From Nitrosomonas sp. Nm84 (GTDB lineage Bacteria; Pseudomonadota; Gammaproteobacteria; Burkholderiales; Nitrosomonadaceae): a stretch of DNA of 64,000 nucleotides. Within the stretch, counting starts at the first letter, position 1; the number at the start of each line of letters is the position of its first letter. Under the pieces are notes generated by a model. The model saw nothing but the letters and a program-made list of their open reading frames with translations, made no database searches and was not told the DNA's origin. The position numbers and the translations under genes are program-made. The stretch covers positions 57,875-121,874 of the forward strand of contig NZ_QJJP01000007.1 in the NCBI RefSeq assembly GCF_003201565.1, written 5' to 3'. Shown here in pieces: positions 30,622 through 41,200 of the stretch.

Positions 30622-32559
30622 ATGCGATTAATCCAATTTTTTTTACTGATTTTATGTTTGGCGAGTGCCAATGTTTCTGCACAAGAAAACGGATCCTTCA
30701 GCTTGTTCCAAAAACTGCAGGGACTGGGCATCAATCTGGGTCAAAGTAACCCGCAAGAGCTTTTGCCACCCGATGAGGCGTTCAAGATCTCGGTGGAAGT
30801 GCGTGACGGCAATACGCTGATTGCCAAATTGACGCCAGCAAAGGATTATTATCTTTATCGCGATAAAATTGCTTTTGAACCGCAACAAGCCGGTACGGTG
30901 ATTGAAAAAGTAACGTTGCCGCCGGGCAAAATGAAGGAAGACCAAACATTTGGTCAGACGGAAGTGTATTACAGTCCGATTCAGGCCATCATTGCGTTAA
31001 AGCGCGAAAATTCCGCAAGCGAGCAGCCACTGACATTGACCGCCACTTACCAAGGTTGTAATGAGCCGGTTGGCGTGTGTTATGCGCCGATACATAAAGC
31101 CATCGATTTGACATTACCGACGGTGAAAGCGGCTATTGGCGCGGTTGCTGAAGCGGTGAGCGGCAAAGCGACTGCGGCGGGGATTGATGCGACGGCTGAA
31201 TTGTTTCAGATGCCTTCCAAAGCACCGGTTATCGAAACTGAAGCGTACAAAATTGATCAGATGTTTCAAACTGGTGATTTCTGGCTGATTTTAACTGGAT
31301 TTTTCGGTATTGGTTTGCTGCTCTCATTTACGCCGTGCGTGTTTCCGATGTTCCCGATTTTGTCGGGAATTATTGCCAATCGCGGTAAGCATGTGACCAA
31401 AGGTCATGGATTTATCCTGGCATTGGCGTATGTGCTAGGCATGGCGATCACATATGCCATTGCGGGTGTGGCTGCCGGGCTGTCGGGTGCGATGTTGTCG
31501 GCGGCACTGCAAAATGCGTGGGTATTGGGGTCATTTGCGGTAATCTTTGTGTTGCTGTCCTTTTCCATGTTTGGTTTTTACGAATTGCAATTACCCGGTG
31601 TATTGCAAACCAAATTATCGGAGGAAGCCGGGCATCTGAAAGGCGGGCATTTAACCGGTGTATTTGGCATGGGGGCATTATCGGCATTGATTGTCGGTCC
31701 GTGCGTTGCTGCGCCATTGGCGGGTGCGTTGTTGTACATTAGCCAAACCCGTGACGTGATCTTGGGCGGTTCTGCATTGTTTGTCATGGCGCTAGGCATG
31801 GGTGTGCCATTGCTGTTGTTAGGCACATCAGCAGGTGCATTACTGCCGAAAGCCGGCGCATGGATGGAATCAATCAAGCGGTTTTTTGGCGTATTGTTGC
31901 TGGGAGTGGCGATTTGGCTGATTTCTCCCGTCATCAACGAAGTGGTTCATATGTTGTTGTGGGCGGCATTGTTGATCATCTCCGCCATCTATCTGCATGC
32001 CATTGATCCATTGTCGGAACGGGCTTCAGGGTTGCAGAAATTTCTCAAAGGTATCGGTGTCATTGCATTGCTGGTTGGTATTGCTTTGCTGATTGGTGTT
32101 TTGTCCGGCAGTCGCGATGTGTTGCAGCCGCTGTCAAAAATCGGTTTGGCCAGTGTCAATAACGCTAATAATGGGGAAGCAATTACTTCTACTTATGAAT
32201 CACTACCTTTTCAGCGTGTGAAAACCATTGCAGAATTGGATGAAACGATTCGGCAATCCAAAGATAAATACATCATGGTTAAGTTTTATGCGGACTGGTG
32301 TGTTTCTTGTAAAGAAATGGAGCGCTTCACGCTTTCCGATGCCAAAGTACAGTCCCGTTTAAAGGATGTTGTTCTGCTGCAGATTGATGTGACCGAGGGT
32401 ACTCCTGATGATGCGGCTTTACTCAAGCGTTTTAAACTGTTTGGACCTCCCGGGATACTATTTATTGATCGTCAGGGTGATGATGTCCCTGATATCAAGG
32501 TTATTGGTTTTCTCAACAAAAACGATTTTCTGACCGTGCTGAATGCGGTGTTGATTTAA
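30622..32559 (+). CDS. dsbD: Thiol:disulfide interchange protein DsbD
   Basis: A 645-residue inner-membrane reductant shuttle moving electrons from cytoplasmic thioredoxin to periplasmic partners. After a signal peptide (MRLIQFFLLILCLASANVSA) come the periplasmic alpha domain with its Cys pair (GCNEPVGVCYAPI), eight predicted membrane segments with the buried pair (FTPCVFPMFP and VGPCVAAPL), and the gamma thioredoxin domain with FYADWCVSCKEMERF. All six catalytic Cys are present. It is co-transcribed with cutA; the TlpA-type protein downstream is a plausible client. Confidence 0.96.
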   Translation: MRLIQFFLLILCLASANVSAQENGSFSLFQKLQGLGINLGQSNPQELLPPDEAFKISVEVRDGNTLIAKLTPAKDYYLYRDKIAFEPQQAGTVIEKVTLPPGKMKEDQTFGQTEVYYSPIQAIIALKRENSASEQPLTLTATYQGCNEPVGVCYAPIHKAIDLTLPTVKAAIGAVAEAVSGKATAAGIDATAELFQMPSKAPVIETEAYKIDQMFQTGDFWLILTGFFGIGLLLSFTPCVFPMFPILSGIIANRGKHVTKGHGFILALAYVLGMAITYAIAGVAAGLSGAMLSAALQNAWVLGSFAVIFVLLSFSMFGFYELQLPGVLQTKLSEEAGHLKGGHLTGVFGMGALSALIVGPCVAAPLAGALLYISQTRDVILGGSALFVMALGMGVPLLLLGTSAGALLPKAGAWMESIKRFFGVLLLGVAIWLISPVINEVVHMLLWAALLIISAIYLHAIDPLSERASGLQKFLKGIGVIALLVGIALLIGVLSGSRDVLQPLSKIGLASVNNANNGEAITSTYESLPFQRVKTIAELDETIRQSKDKYIMVKFYADWCVSCKEMERFTLSDAKVQSRLKDVVLLQIDVTEGTPDDAALLKRFKLFGPPGILFIDRQGDDVPDIKVIGFLNKNDFLTVLNAVLI

Positions 32560-32640
32560 CAGGCTGTTGAGAAACGTTTTAGAGCTTGTTTTTAATACCG
32601 TAGCGGCAACGCAGATTGTTTTTAAACGCCTGTTAGTGAG
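32559..32640 (+). repeat. Dispersed repeat, copy A (shortened)
   Basis: Starting at the dsbD stop, the sequence AACAGGCTGTTGAGAAACGT and then GAGCTTGTTTTTAATACCGT plus AGCGGCA match, with an internal deletion, the reverse complement of 42655-42788. The element is non-coding. It lies between dsbD and the TlpA-type gene. Confidence 0.65.
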
Positions 32641-32701
32641 AGAAAGCTAAGCAGAAAAATGAATCATCTTACTACTCGTCGTTTCATTTAAAGGAATCAT
32701 G

Positions 32702-33289
32702 ATGGCAAAATTGAGACAACTATTGATATATGTAGCCTTAGCTGCTTTAGCTATTACCACGGGCTTTATGGTGCGAGCACAACTCATGGGCGGTTCGCAG
32801 TCCGTCCTGCCAGGTGATGCAATTCAGCAGGGTGCAAAAGCAATTCTCGCTGCCAATTTGCCGGATATTCAAGGAGAAAGTCAGGCTGTTTCGCAGTGGC
32901 TGGGAAACGTGATGGTGGTGAATTTCTGGGCCACTTGGTGTACGCCCTGCCGCGAGGAAATCCCAGAGTTCATTGAAGCGCAGAAAAAATTTCGCGATCA
33001 AGGATTGGTGTTTGTGGGAATTGCGATTGATCAAACCGACAAAGTAAAAATGTTTAGTCAGGAACTAGGCATCAATTATCCGGTATTGGTCGGTAGTTTT
33101 AATACCTGGTCGCTGTTAGAGGCGGCGGGAAATCGCCAGTCTGCGCTACCCTATACGGTGGTTATCAATCGATCCGGGGAGATTGTTGAAACCTATCTGG
33201 GTCGCGTCAATCTGAAGAAACTGGAAAAGCTGGTGGTGCCGCTGCTGAAAGACACTCCACAAGCCCAGTCACCACAGCAGGCCAGTTGA
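32702..33289 (+). CDS. TlpA/ResA-type membrane-anchored thioredoxin
   Basis: A 195-residue protein with one N-terminal membrane anchor (about residues 7-25) and a periplasmic thioredoxin domain. The active site is FWATWCTPCREEIPEF, with 'GIAIDQTDKVKMFSQELGINYPVLVG' and the cis-Pro region 'SALPYTVVINRSGEIV'. Family members reduce apocytochromes or copper-centre proteins. Two adjacent ATGs exist (32699, 32702); the second has better spacing from AAGGA. DsbD, encoded just upstream, probably supplies its electrons. Confidence 0.9.
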   Translation: MAKLRQLLIYVALAALAITTGFMVRAQLMGGSQSVLPGDAIQQGAKAILAANLPDIQGESQAVSQWLGNVMVVNFWATWCTPCREEIPEFIEAQKKFRDQGLVFVGIAIDQTDKVKMFSQELGINYPVLVGSFNTWSLLEAAGNRQSALPYTVVINRSGEIVETYLGRVNLKKLEKLVVPLLKDTPQAQSPQQAS

Positions 33290-33565
33290 TGACGCATGCA
33301 AGGCATGGCCAGCAAACATTGTTTCCGTCAGCAATAATCATGTAATATTGTTCGCAGGAATGGAATGCTTTGTACGCTAGCTTACACACGAGCTACTCTA
33401 TCCTTACAATACCCCGCATTCTGATTTTTGCCGAGTACTTACCGGAGAATTCAATAAAGCCGTAAATTTCAGATTGAGTATCGTATTGAAGGTAGTAAAG
33501 CAAGCACCTTTAATCTAAATGTAATGAGGGTATTTTTTCCGTTAATTATTTAGGAGACCCTTATC

Positions 33566-33907
33566 ATGACGCAATTGAATAGCCGTTTCATCGTATTCTT
33601 TTTAATGACTCAAATGGTTTTTTTCTCGGGTTGCGCATCGACATCCGAATCTAGGTATCAGGGAAGCAGTGAACAATTCGATGATATTGTCATTACCGCT
33701 AAGGTTCATGAAGCAATTCTCGATGAGCGATCTTTGAGACCCTACGAGATTAATGTCAGTACTATCAAAGGCGTCGTAGAGCTAAGCGGTATCGTCAATA
33801 CCCGGGATGAGATGGAAAGAGCGGTCGCTATTGCACGCAGTATCAAGGGCATAGGATTAGTCAAGAATGACATACGGCTGCTGCAGAGGGTCGGCGATCA
33901 TTATTAA
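33566..33907 (+). CDS. BON-domain lipoprotein
   Basis: A 113-residue lipoprotein: hydrophobic signal with the lipobox FFSGC (Cys about residue 24), then one BON domain (IVITAKVHEAILDERSLRPYEINVSTIKGVVELSGIVNTRDEMERAVAIAR...VKNDIRLL). BON domains bind phospholipid surfaces, and the family includes OsmY and DolP. A TAGGAGACCC site precedes the ATG. About 275 bases without a gene lie upstream. It is probably monocistronic. Confidence 0.88.
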   Translation: MTQLNSRFIVFFLMTQMVFFSGCASTSESRYQGSSEQFDDIVITAKVHEAILDERSLRPYEINVSTIKGVVELSGIVNTRDEMERAVAIARSIKGIGLVKNDIRLLQRVGDHY

Positions 33908-33994
33908 TGGCTTAACTGCAAATTGGGCAGGGACTTTGTGCTCTGCTCAATTTACCAGCGAATACGACAAGTCTCCGAACAATTAATTAATCAT

Positions 33995-34381
33995 ATGCTG
34001 TTAGCCGACCTGGTGCTGATCATTCACTTCTTGTATGTATTGTTCGTGGTTGGAAGCCTGCCCGTCATCTGGCTAGGTGCGTGGCTTAAGCTGCCATTTG
34101 TCAGAAACCGCTGGTTTCGTTATGCGCACCTTGCCGCTATTTTATTTGTCGTGGTCGAGTCTTTTCTGGGGGTCGTGTGCCCGTTGACTGCATGGGAAAA
34201 TTCATTACGCCAAGCCGAAATGGATGGAAGTTTTATTCAGCGCTGGATACACGAAATCATGTTTTACAACGTGCCCGAGAGCGTATTGACGATAATGTAT
34301 GTGCTGTTTGCCGGTTTGGTTGCAGTGACTTTCAAATGGGTACCGCCCAAGGCTGGCGAGAATCGTCGTTCATTATCCTGA
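33995..34381 (+). CDS. DUF2784 membrane protein
   Basis: A 128-residue inner-membrane protein with about three to four helices. Family marks: '[31 protein letters not shown]', '[32 protein letters not shown]', and '[26 protein letters not shown]'. The ATG at 33995 fits the family start; a longer frame from 33923 is unlikely. The 3' end overlaps that of ttcA by nine bases on the opposite strand. Its function is unknown. Confidence 0.85.
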   Translation: MLLADLVLIIHFLYVLFVVGSLPVIWLGAWLKLPFVRNRWFRYAHLAAILFVVVESFLGVVCPLTAWENSLRQAEMDGSFIQRWIHEIMFYNVPESVLTIMYVLFAGLVAVTFKWVPPKAGENRRSLS

Positions 34382-35278
34382 AACCAGCGGATTGTCATCT
34401 CTTTCTTCGGCGGCAGGTATCAGCATTTCTTCGATGGTCGGTTCAAATGTTTCTTCATCAAATGCAGTGTCGCCATCGATAACAGGTTGCCCTTGTGCTT
34501 TCAAGTTAAAGAAATCGTAACGAGTTGCGTCGGCCAGATGCGACAGCTGAATGTTTTGTATAGCCCGAAACATGGTTTCCAATCGACCGGGAAATTTTTT
34601 GTCCCACTGCTGCATCATTTCTTTGATGGCTTGACGTTGCAGGTTTTTTTGCGATCCGCACAGGTTGCACGGAATAATTGGAAAATCCGCAATTTCGGCG
34701 TAAGCCGCCAAATCTTTTTCCTTGCAATAAGCCAGCGGCCGGATGACGATGTGTTTACCGTCGTCGCTGACTAGTTTGGGTGGCATGGCTTTCAGTTTCC
34801 CGCCATAAAACATATTCAAAAACAGGGTTTCAAGAATATCATCGCGGTGATGACCCAGCGCTACCTTGGTGGCTCCCAACTCACTGGCAACCCGATATAA
34901 CACGCCCCGGCGCAACCGAGAGCACAGGCTGCACGTGGTTTTTCCTTCCGCAATGACACGTTTCACGACACTGTAAGTATCTTGTTCAACGATACGAAAA
35001 GGCATGTCGATTTTCGTCAAGTATTCAGGGAGTACTTGTTCAGGAAAGCCGGGCTGTTTTTGGTCCAGATTAACCGCCACCAATTCGAATTCCAATGGCG
35101 CGTGAGCCTGTAAATTGCGCAGAATATCCAGCAATGCATAGCTGTCCTTGCCACCGGACAAGCACACCATGATCCGATCACCGGCCTCAATCATGTTGAA
35201 GTCGGCAACGGCTGTTCCTACTTGCCGCCGTAAGCGCTTATGTAGCTTATTGGTATTGTATTGCTCTTTTTTCTGCAT
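34373..35278 (-). CDS. ttcA: tRNA 2-thiocytidine(32) synthetase TtcA
   Basis: A 301-residue enzyme that adds sulfur to cytidine 32 of certain tRNAs using ATP, an Fe-S cluster and sulfane sulfur from a cysteine desulfurase. The PP-loop is [15 protein letters not shown] (residues ~39-53); the cluster/sulfur Cys are in [12 protein letters not shown] and IPCNLCGSQ. The ATG at 35278 is chosen because conserved sequence starts there; the frame extends to 35374 without homology. It converges with the DUF2784 gene. Confidence 0.95.
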   Translation of the reverse strand: MQKKEQYNTNKLHKRLRRQVGTAVADFNMIEAGDRIMVCLSGGKDSYALLDILRNLQAHAPLEFELVAVNLDQKQPGFPEQVLPEYLTKIDMPFRIVEQDTYSVVKRVIAEGKTTCSLCSRLRRGVLYRVASELGATKVALGHHRDDILETLFLNMFYGGKLKAMPPKLVSDDGKHIVIRPLAYCKEKDLAAYAEIADFPIIPCNLCGSQKNLQRQAIKEMMQQWDKKFPGRLETMFRAIQNIQLSHLADATRYDFFNLKAQGQPVIDGDTAFDEETFEPTIEEMLIPAAEERDDNPLVSG

Positions 35279-35443
35279 GATTTCTATAAGCGGGTAGGAG
35301 AGAAAATATTCATTGTGTAAATAGTGAGCTATATGGATCTTGTGGCAGAATATTAGACAAATGAAGTGGAACAATTTAGCATGATCAGATTCTAATGAGC
35401 GGACAGATAAATGGGTTCGAGAGTAATTTTTCAGGATAATCCT

Positions 35444-35899
35444 ATGAACTATCGAATTATACCATTGCTAGCCTTGTTCTTGTTTTCAACCAATAGCTAC
35501 TCAAGTGCAGGCTATTCCAGCAGAGAAATTGATATTGGCAGGCCGGGTGATTCAGACAAGGTGTCGCACACCATCAAATTGACCCAAGTGGATAATATGT
35601 TTTTGCCTGCTGAGATTAAGGTCAGTGAAGGCGAGACAGTCCGGTTAATTATTAAAAATGGCGGTAATAATAAACATGAAATGTTGATGGGTTCGATGGC
35701 GGAACTGAAAAAGGCTGCTAACACGCGGCGCAGGTTTCCGGAAAAGGATCACGCTGAAATACATTTAATGCAGCTTGAGCCTGGCGAGCAAAAAGAGTTA
35801 ATCTGGCAATTTACCAGTGCAGGGGTTATTGATTTTGCCTGTCCGCTGCCTGGCCATTTTAAGAAGATGCGTGGAACAATCACTGTGGAGAAGAAATGA
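35444..35899 (+). CDS. Secreted cupredoxin-domain protein
   Basis: A 151-residue exported protein (signal about residues 1-22 ending YSSA). The cupredoxin fold shows the full type-1 copper ligand set: His in '[10 protein letters not shown]' and Cys, His and Met in '[18 protein letters not shown]'. Likely a periplasmic copper carrier. The ATG at 35444 has an AGGA site; 35411 would give a non-signal extension. The stop overlaps the next start (ATGA), so it forms an operon with the DUF411 and cytochrome c genes. Confidence 0.9.
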   Translation: MNYRIIPLLALFLFSTNSYSSAGYSSREIDIGRPGDSDKVSHTIKLTQVDNMFLPAEIKVSEGETVRLIIKNGGNNKHEMLMGSMAELKKAANTRRRFPEKDHAEIHLMQLEPGEQKELIWQFTSAGVIDFACPLPGHFKKMRGTITVEKK

Positions 35900-36432
35900 A
35901 AATACGAATAAATAACCTATTAGTCGGATCAATCATGACGGTTAGTCTATTGAGTGTTGTCTCACAAGCAGCTGCCACCGCGACGGTTGATGTTTATAAA
36001 AGCCCAACCTGCGGATGCTGTGATAAATGGGTTGATCATATGCGCGATAACGGTTTTACCGTAAAAACGCATGATGTCGGCAACAAAGAAATAAGAAAAA
36101 AATCCGGAATTTCAAATACACTGGGTTCATGCCATACCGCTTTGGTCAATGGTTATGCCATCGAAGGACATGTACCGGCAGCAGATATCATACGGCTACT
36201 GAAAGAAAAGCCCAAAGCAGTCGGTTTAGCTGTGCCTGACATGCCACACGGAACACCGGGTATGGAGGGTGCTCGGAGCGATCCTTATAACGTGCTTCTG
36301 ATTAAGGAACGCGATGAAGAGCGCAAGGATACGACGATATATAATAGCTATGATCCTTATGCCAAAAAGGCAGAGCCATCACAACCGGCGCCTGAATCTG
36401 AGAAGAATACCTCAGTTATGCGCCTGAAGTGA
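35896..36432 (+). CDS. DUF411 metal-binding protein
   Basis: A 178-residue exported protein (signal ending near SQAAA). The DUF411 domain (about residues 30-125) has the metal-binding SPTCGCCDKWVDHM motif, 'LGSCHTALVNGYAIEGHVPA' and 'GLAVPDMPHGTPGMEG'. Members are linked with copper binding and resistance. A ~45-residue polar C-terminal tail (after YDPYAKKAEPSQPAP) is beyond the usual family end. It is translationally coupled to the cupredoxin gene, and a cytochrome c gene follows 13 bases later. Confidence 0.9.
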   Translation: MKIRINNLLVGSIMTVSLLSVVSQAAATATVDVYKSPTCGCCDKWVDHMRDNGFTVKTHDVGNKEIRKKSGISNTLGSCHTALVNGYAIEGHVPAADIIRLLKEKPKAVGLAVPDMPHGTPGMEGARSDPYNVLLIKERDEERKDTTIYNSYDPYAKKAEPSQPAPESEKNTSVMRLK

Positions 36433-36445
36433 TTGTGGTTTTTTC

Positions 36446-36916
36446 ATGACGAAATATTGTGTTGTGCTGCTGGGCATCGCTGCGCTGATGCTGGGCTGTG
36501 GTGATTCTGCACCGCTTCGTGCCTTGTCGGGGCAACCTCAAATCAATAGCAAAACGGGTTTGGTAGAGCGAAATTTTGACGCAGCGCAAATTGAACGCGG
36601 TGAAGCGGTTTATGTTGCGAATTGCGTCGGTTGTCATGGACCGAATGGCGCAGGCACGCCAGATTGGCGAAAACCGAATGCGGATGGCAAATATCCGCCA
36701 CCGCCACTGGATGGCACAGCGCATGCCTGGCATCATTCGACGGAAGTTTTAAAGAAAACCATACTTAAAGGTACTCCCCCTGAGATTGGATCGATGCCGG
36801 CGTGGGAAGGAAAATTGACTGAACAGCAGGTGGATGATGTGATTGTCTGGATAAAATCCTTATGGCCGGATGAAGTTTATGATATCTGGGCCAAGAATTT
36901 TGAGAATAACCAATAG
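36446..36916 (+). CDS. Class I cytochrome c lipoprotein
   Basis: A 156-residue lipoprotein (lipobox LMLGC, Cys about residue 18) with one haem c: CVGCHG binds haem, and the Met in 'EIGSMPAWEGKLTEQQVDDVIVWIKSLWP' is the probable sixth ligand. The fold is that of small electron carriers. Its place after the cupredoxin and DUF411 genes suggests a role in periplasmic copper redox chemistry or electron transfer; this is an inference from context. Confidence 0.9.
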   Translation: MTKYCVVLLGIAALMLGCGDSAPLRALSGQPQINSKTGLVERNFDAAQIERGEAVYVANCVGCHGPNGAGTPDWRKPNADGKYPPPPLDGTAHAWHHSTEVLKKTILKGTPPEIGSMPAWEGKLTEQQVDDVIVWIKSLWPDEVYDIWAKNFENNQ

Positions 36917-36980
36917 CCTTTAAGATTCTCCAAATCAGCATCATCGATCCATTAACTTTTGTAATACCTCAGCAAAAACA

Positions 36981-38216
36981 TTGAAAACCTATCTGGTGGG
37001 CGGTTCCGTTCGCGATGAATTACTGGGACTTCCCGTAAAAGATCATGATTATGTTGTTGTGGGCGCCTCGCCGGAAGACATGGCACGACTCGGTTATCGT
37101 CCGGTTGGTAAGGATTTTCCGGTTTTTCTACACCCTCAAACCCATGAACAGTACGCGTTAGCGCGTACAGAACGGAAAGTTTCCCGCGGCTATAAAGGAT
37201 TTGAAGTATTTGCTTCGCCTCAAGTCACCTTGCAGGAAGATTTGGCGCGGCGTGACTTGACCATCAATTCGATTGCCAAAGACGAAGTAGGCAATATCAT
37301 CGATCCGTTTAACGGTGTTGCGGATCTGGAGGCCGGCATCCTGCGTCATGTCAGTCCTGCATTTTCCGAAGATCCTGTGCGTATCTTGAGGGCGGCACGC
37401 TTTGCGGCACGTTTCAGTTTCCATATGGCACCGGAAACACTGATGCTGATGAATGACATGGTGCATAACGGCGAAGTCGATGCGCTGGTACCGGAGCGTG
37501 TTTGGCAAGAACTTGCCAGAGGATTGATGGAAAATAATCCATCAAGAATGTTCTATATTCTGCGCGAGTGTGGTGCGCTGGCTCGGATCATGCCTGAGGT
37601 CGATGCGCTGTTTGGCGTTCCGCAACCTGCACACGCACATCCTGAAATCGATACCGGCGTGCATGTTATGTTGGCCATTGATTACGCCGCAGCGAAAAGC
37701 TATTCGCTGCCTGCGCGTTTTGCAACGCTGACGCACGATTTAGGCAAAGGTACAACTCCTCCCGAAGAGTGGCCGCGCCACATCGGTCATGAAGCACGCA
37801 GTGTCCGGTTGACGCAGGATTTATGCGAGCGCATCAAAATTCCCAAAGACTGCCGCGATCTTGCGTTACTGGTTGCCCGCTATCACGGCGATGTGCATCG
37901 GGCTGGAGAACTGAAACCTTCCACCATGGCAAATATGCTGCAAGTGGTCGATGCTTATCGCAAACCACAAAGATTCGAAGAATTCTTGCAAGCCTGCGCC
38001 TGTGATTTTCATGGACGACCAGGCTATGCGGCCAAGCCGTATCCTCAAGCGGAGCGATTACAAAAAGCATTTGCCGCAGCTAAGCGCGTCGATGCGGGTG
38101 CAATTGCGGCTGAACTGAGCCGGAAGTTGGATGCAGCAGAATTACCCGGCGCGATCAATGCCAAAGTGTGTGAAGCACGTATCGCCAGAATAAAAGCTGA
38201 ATTAACAGACTACTAA
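36981..38216 (+). CDS. cca: CCA-adding enzyme (multifunctional tRNA nucleotidyltransferase)
   Basis: A 411-residue class II enzyme that builds or repairs the 3' CCA of tRNA. The start is a TTG: the family begins MKTYLVGGSVRDELLGL here and there is no in-frame ATG just upstream. Motifs: the nucleotidyltransferase 'KDHDYVVVGASPEDM', 'ARRDLTINSIA', 'FSEDPVRILRAARFAARF', and a C-terminal HD domain (TLTHDLGKGTTP) giving the phosphatase/phosphodiesterase activities seen in gammaproteobacterial Cca. Confidence 0.95.
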   Translation: MKTYLVGGSVRDELLGLPVKDHDYVVVGASPEDMARLGYRPVGKDFPVFLHPQTHEQYALARTERKVSRGYKGFEVFASPQVTLQEDLARRDLTINSIAKDEVGNIIDPFNGVADLEAGILRHVSPAFSEDPVRILRAARFAARFSFHMAPETLMLMNDMVHNGEVDALVPERVWQELARGLMENNPSRMFYILRECGALARIMPEVDALFGVPQPAHAHPEIDTGVHVMLAIDYAAAKSYSLPARFATLTHDLGKGTTPPEEWPRHIGHEARSVRLTQDLCERIKIPKDCRDLALLVARYHGDVHRAGELKPSTMANMLQVVDAYRKPQRFEEFLQACACDFHGRPGYAAKPYPQAERLQKAFAAAKRVDAGAIAAELSRKLDAAELPGAINAKVCEARIARIKAELTDY

Positions 38217-38250
38217 CCAAGAGGAGTTGCATGGTATCGATTACTCTATT

Positions 38251-41200
38251 TCAGGATTTACCGGGGACCTCTGCGGTTGGACACCCGAAGTAATAACCTT
38301 GAGCAAGCTCGATGCCCAGGCTTTTTACCATATCCAATGTTGCCGCATCTTCAACGAATTCCGCCACGGCTATTTTGCCAAGTCCGCGAGCGACTTCTGC
38401 CATGGCTTTGACAAAAATCTGATTGTCCCGATTATTAGGGAGGTCACGAATGAATAATCCATCGATCTTGAGAATCTCGACGCCCAAGTATTTCAGATAA
38501 CCAAAAGTTGAAAATCCGCTGCCAAAATCATCCAAGCAAACACGGCAACCGGTTTGATGAACGGCCTCGATAAAACGCTGGGCATCTTGGATATCGGATA
38601 CCGCCGCTGTTTCAGTTAATTCGATAATGAGACGACCCGGATCTACATTCAGCTCATTCAGCAGGCTGCGGATATAGTGCGGAATAGCTGGATCATCAAA
38701 TGTGCGTCCAGAAATATTAATCGCAACCGGCGGCATATCCGGATTTTGATGAAGTAATTCGATACTGCGCTTGATTACCCACCGATCGATGTTGACGATT
38801 TGCCCGTTTTTCTCCGCAATCGGTATGAATTGTCCCGGCATGATCAAATTATCCGGCTCATTCGGATTCTGCATCCTGACGAGTACTTCCAAATGAGACA
38901 AGGTGTTGCGCGCAGTTTCGTAGATGCCCTGGAAATGGATTTCAAAAAGATCCTGCTCCAGTGCCTGGGCGATTCGATTGTACCAAGTCATCCGGTGCAT
39001 CATAATTTCGGAAGAGTCGCGCGCAGGATCGTAGATTGTCCAGGTGTTCTTGCCTTGATTCTTGGCTTGATACATAGCGGCATCGGCATGGGCAACCAAA
39101 TCTTCTGCTGTTTCGCCATGCTGAGGAAAAATGGCGATGCCGACGCTGGTAGTCAAACGAATGTTCGTGCCACGGAAACGTAACGGGATAGCTGCAATAG
39201 ATGCCACAATACGGGCAGGTAATATACTAATATCATCATGGGGTTGTATTAGACTCAAAATGGCGAACTCATCTCCCCCCAGCCGCGCAAATACTTCGAT
39301 ATGGCGAACAATAGTGGAAATTTCTCCGGCAGTACGGATCAATACCGTATCGCCGGCTTTGTGTCCAAACGTATCGTTGATGTATTTGAAATCATCCAAA
39401 TCAAAGTAGAGCAGTGCAAATTGATGATGGCTACGTAGCGACGTTGCAATCATCAGATTGAGTTCTTCCTGAAAACGGTGGCGGTTATACAGTCCGGTCA
39501 ATGGATCGTGTTCAGCGAGATGAAGGAGCTGCTGAGCGGTTTGGCGTTCCTGTGTAATATCTTCATAGATCCAGAGCCGCCCGATCACTCGGCCTTCGAT
39601 GTCGTTGACGGGATAAGATAGCTGGGTCAGTATCCGTCCGTCATTCAATTCAAGCTCAAGCCGCTCACTAGTCTCATGTGTATCCAATGCGTTGAGCACG
39701 TGTTGGGAAGCGTGTGTCGGTTGCGTAAAATGCTTGGTAGAACGCTCGAGTACAGCTTTTGTCGGTTCGTTCAGTAGACTGTCATGCGTGCTGATACTCC
39801 ACATGTGTAGAAATGCCGGATTGACATATTCTACCCGTTGCTGATTATCTTCGAATAAAATGCCAATACTCATGGCTGACAATAATGCACCCATACGACT
39901 TTGTTCCTGCTCCGCGAGTGTGCGCAGCTCGCGTTGATATTTCTCCGACATGCGTAATTCTTCTAAGGTTAAGCTTAATTCATTCTCGGTCTGTCTCTGA
40001 TGTGTAATATCCAGCATAACACCTTGCAGCAACCTGGGTTTGCCGTCCGCGTCCTTCAGCCACGCTGCATCATCCCGAACCCAGGCAATGTCGCCATCTT
40101 TTTTATAGATACGGTATTCTGAGTAATAAGGCGCTCCAGTTATCAGACTGACTGACAAACTGGACATAATGCGCTGCCGATCATCAGGATGTATTTGATT
40201 AATCCAGAATTGTGGCTTATCAAGCCATTCTTCTACTGTAAAACCTAGTTGTGATTCGATTTGCGGACTCACATAAACTGTCTGGATATCCGCAGAATTG
40301 ATGGCAATCGTGTAAGTGACTGCTGGGATTTGTTCGACCAGTGTTCGGTATTTCGATTCGATACTCACACGATCAGTAATATCACGCGCATACCCCACGA
40401 TACCAATGATTTCGCTGCTGTTGCCATTCCGTAACGGCAACTTGATAGTATCGAACCAGCGTAATTGTCCATTTGCCAATGTTACTGGATCAGTAGAGTT
40501 ATGTATTTTCTCACCGGCGAGTGCAGCGTTGTCATCCGCATGAAATCCTCGGATATTTTGCGCCACATCGCCATAACATAGATATTCTGCCCAGAAATCA
40601 GTGTCCGGCCTGCCCAGCATTGCAGCTGGCTTCAGTCCTTGGCTGTCTGCAAAGGCCTGGTTTACCAATACAAAACGGTGCTGCTCATCTTTTACAAAAA
40701 TCCAGTCGGGAGTGGCATCGATTACGGTGCGCAATAGATTTTTAGCTTGACTGATTTCTGCTTCTGCTTGTTTGTGATCACTGATGTCCTCCACTGTACC
40801 AAGTGCTTCAACGAGCTTGCCGACATTATTGACTGTAATCTCGGCGCGTTCTCTGATCCACTTTATTTGTCCTCTCACATTGATGCGATGTTCGATGTCA
40901 TAGGTTGCTCCTTTTAAAGCCGCTTGCCAGGCCAAGTTAACCCGCTCGCGATCCTCCGGAATGACGCACGCCAGAAAACTTTGATAGGTAAACGGCGTGT
41001 TGTCTTCAATACCAAAAATTTGAAAAGCTTCTTTAGACCAAGTCAGCTCATCGGTTTTTAAGTCAAAGTGCCAACTGCCAAGCTTGGCGAGCGCTTGCGC
41101 ACGCAGCAGCGCTTCTCCGTTTTGTTGCAGGATAAGTTCCTTGGTTTTGCGATCACTGATGTCGGTGTGTGTACCCAACATTCGGGACGGCCGACCTTGA

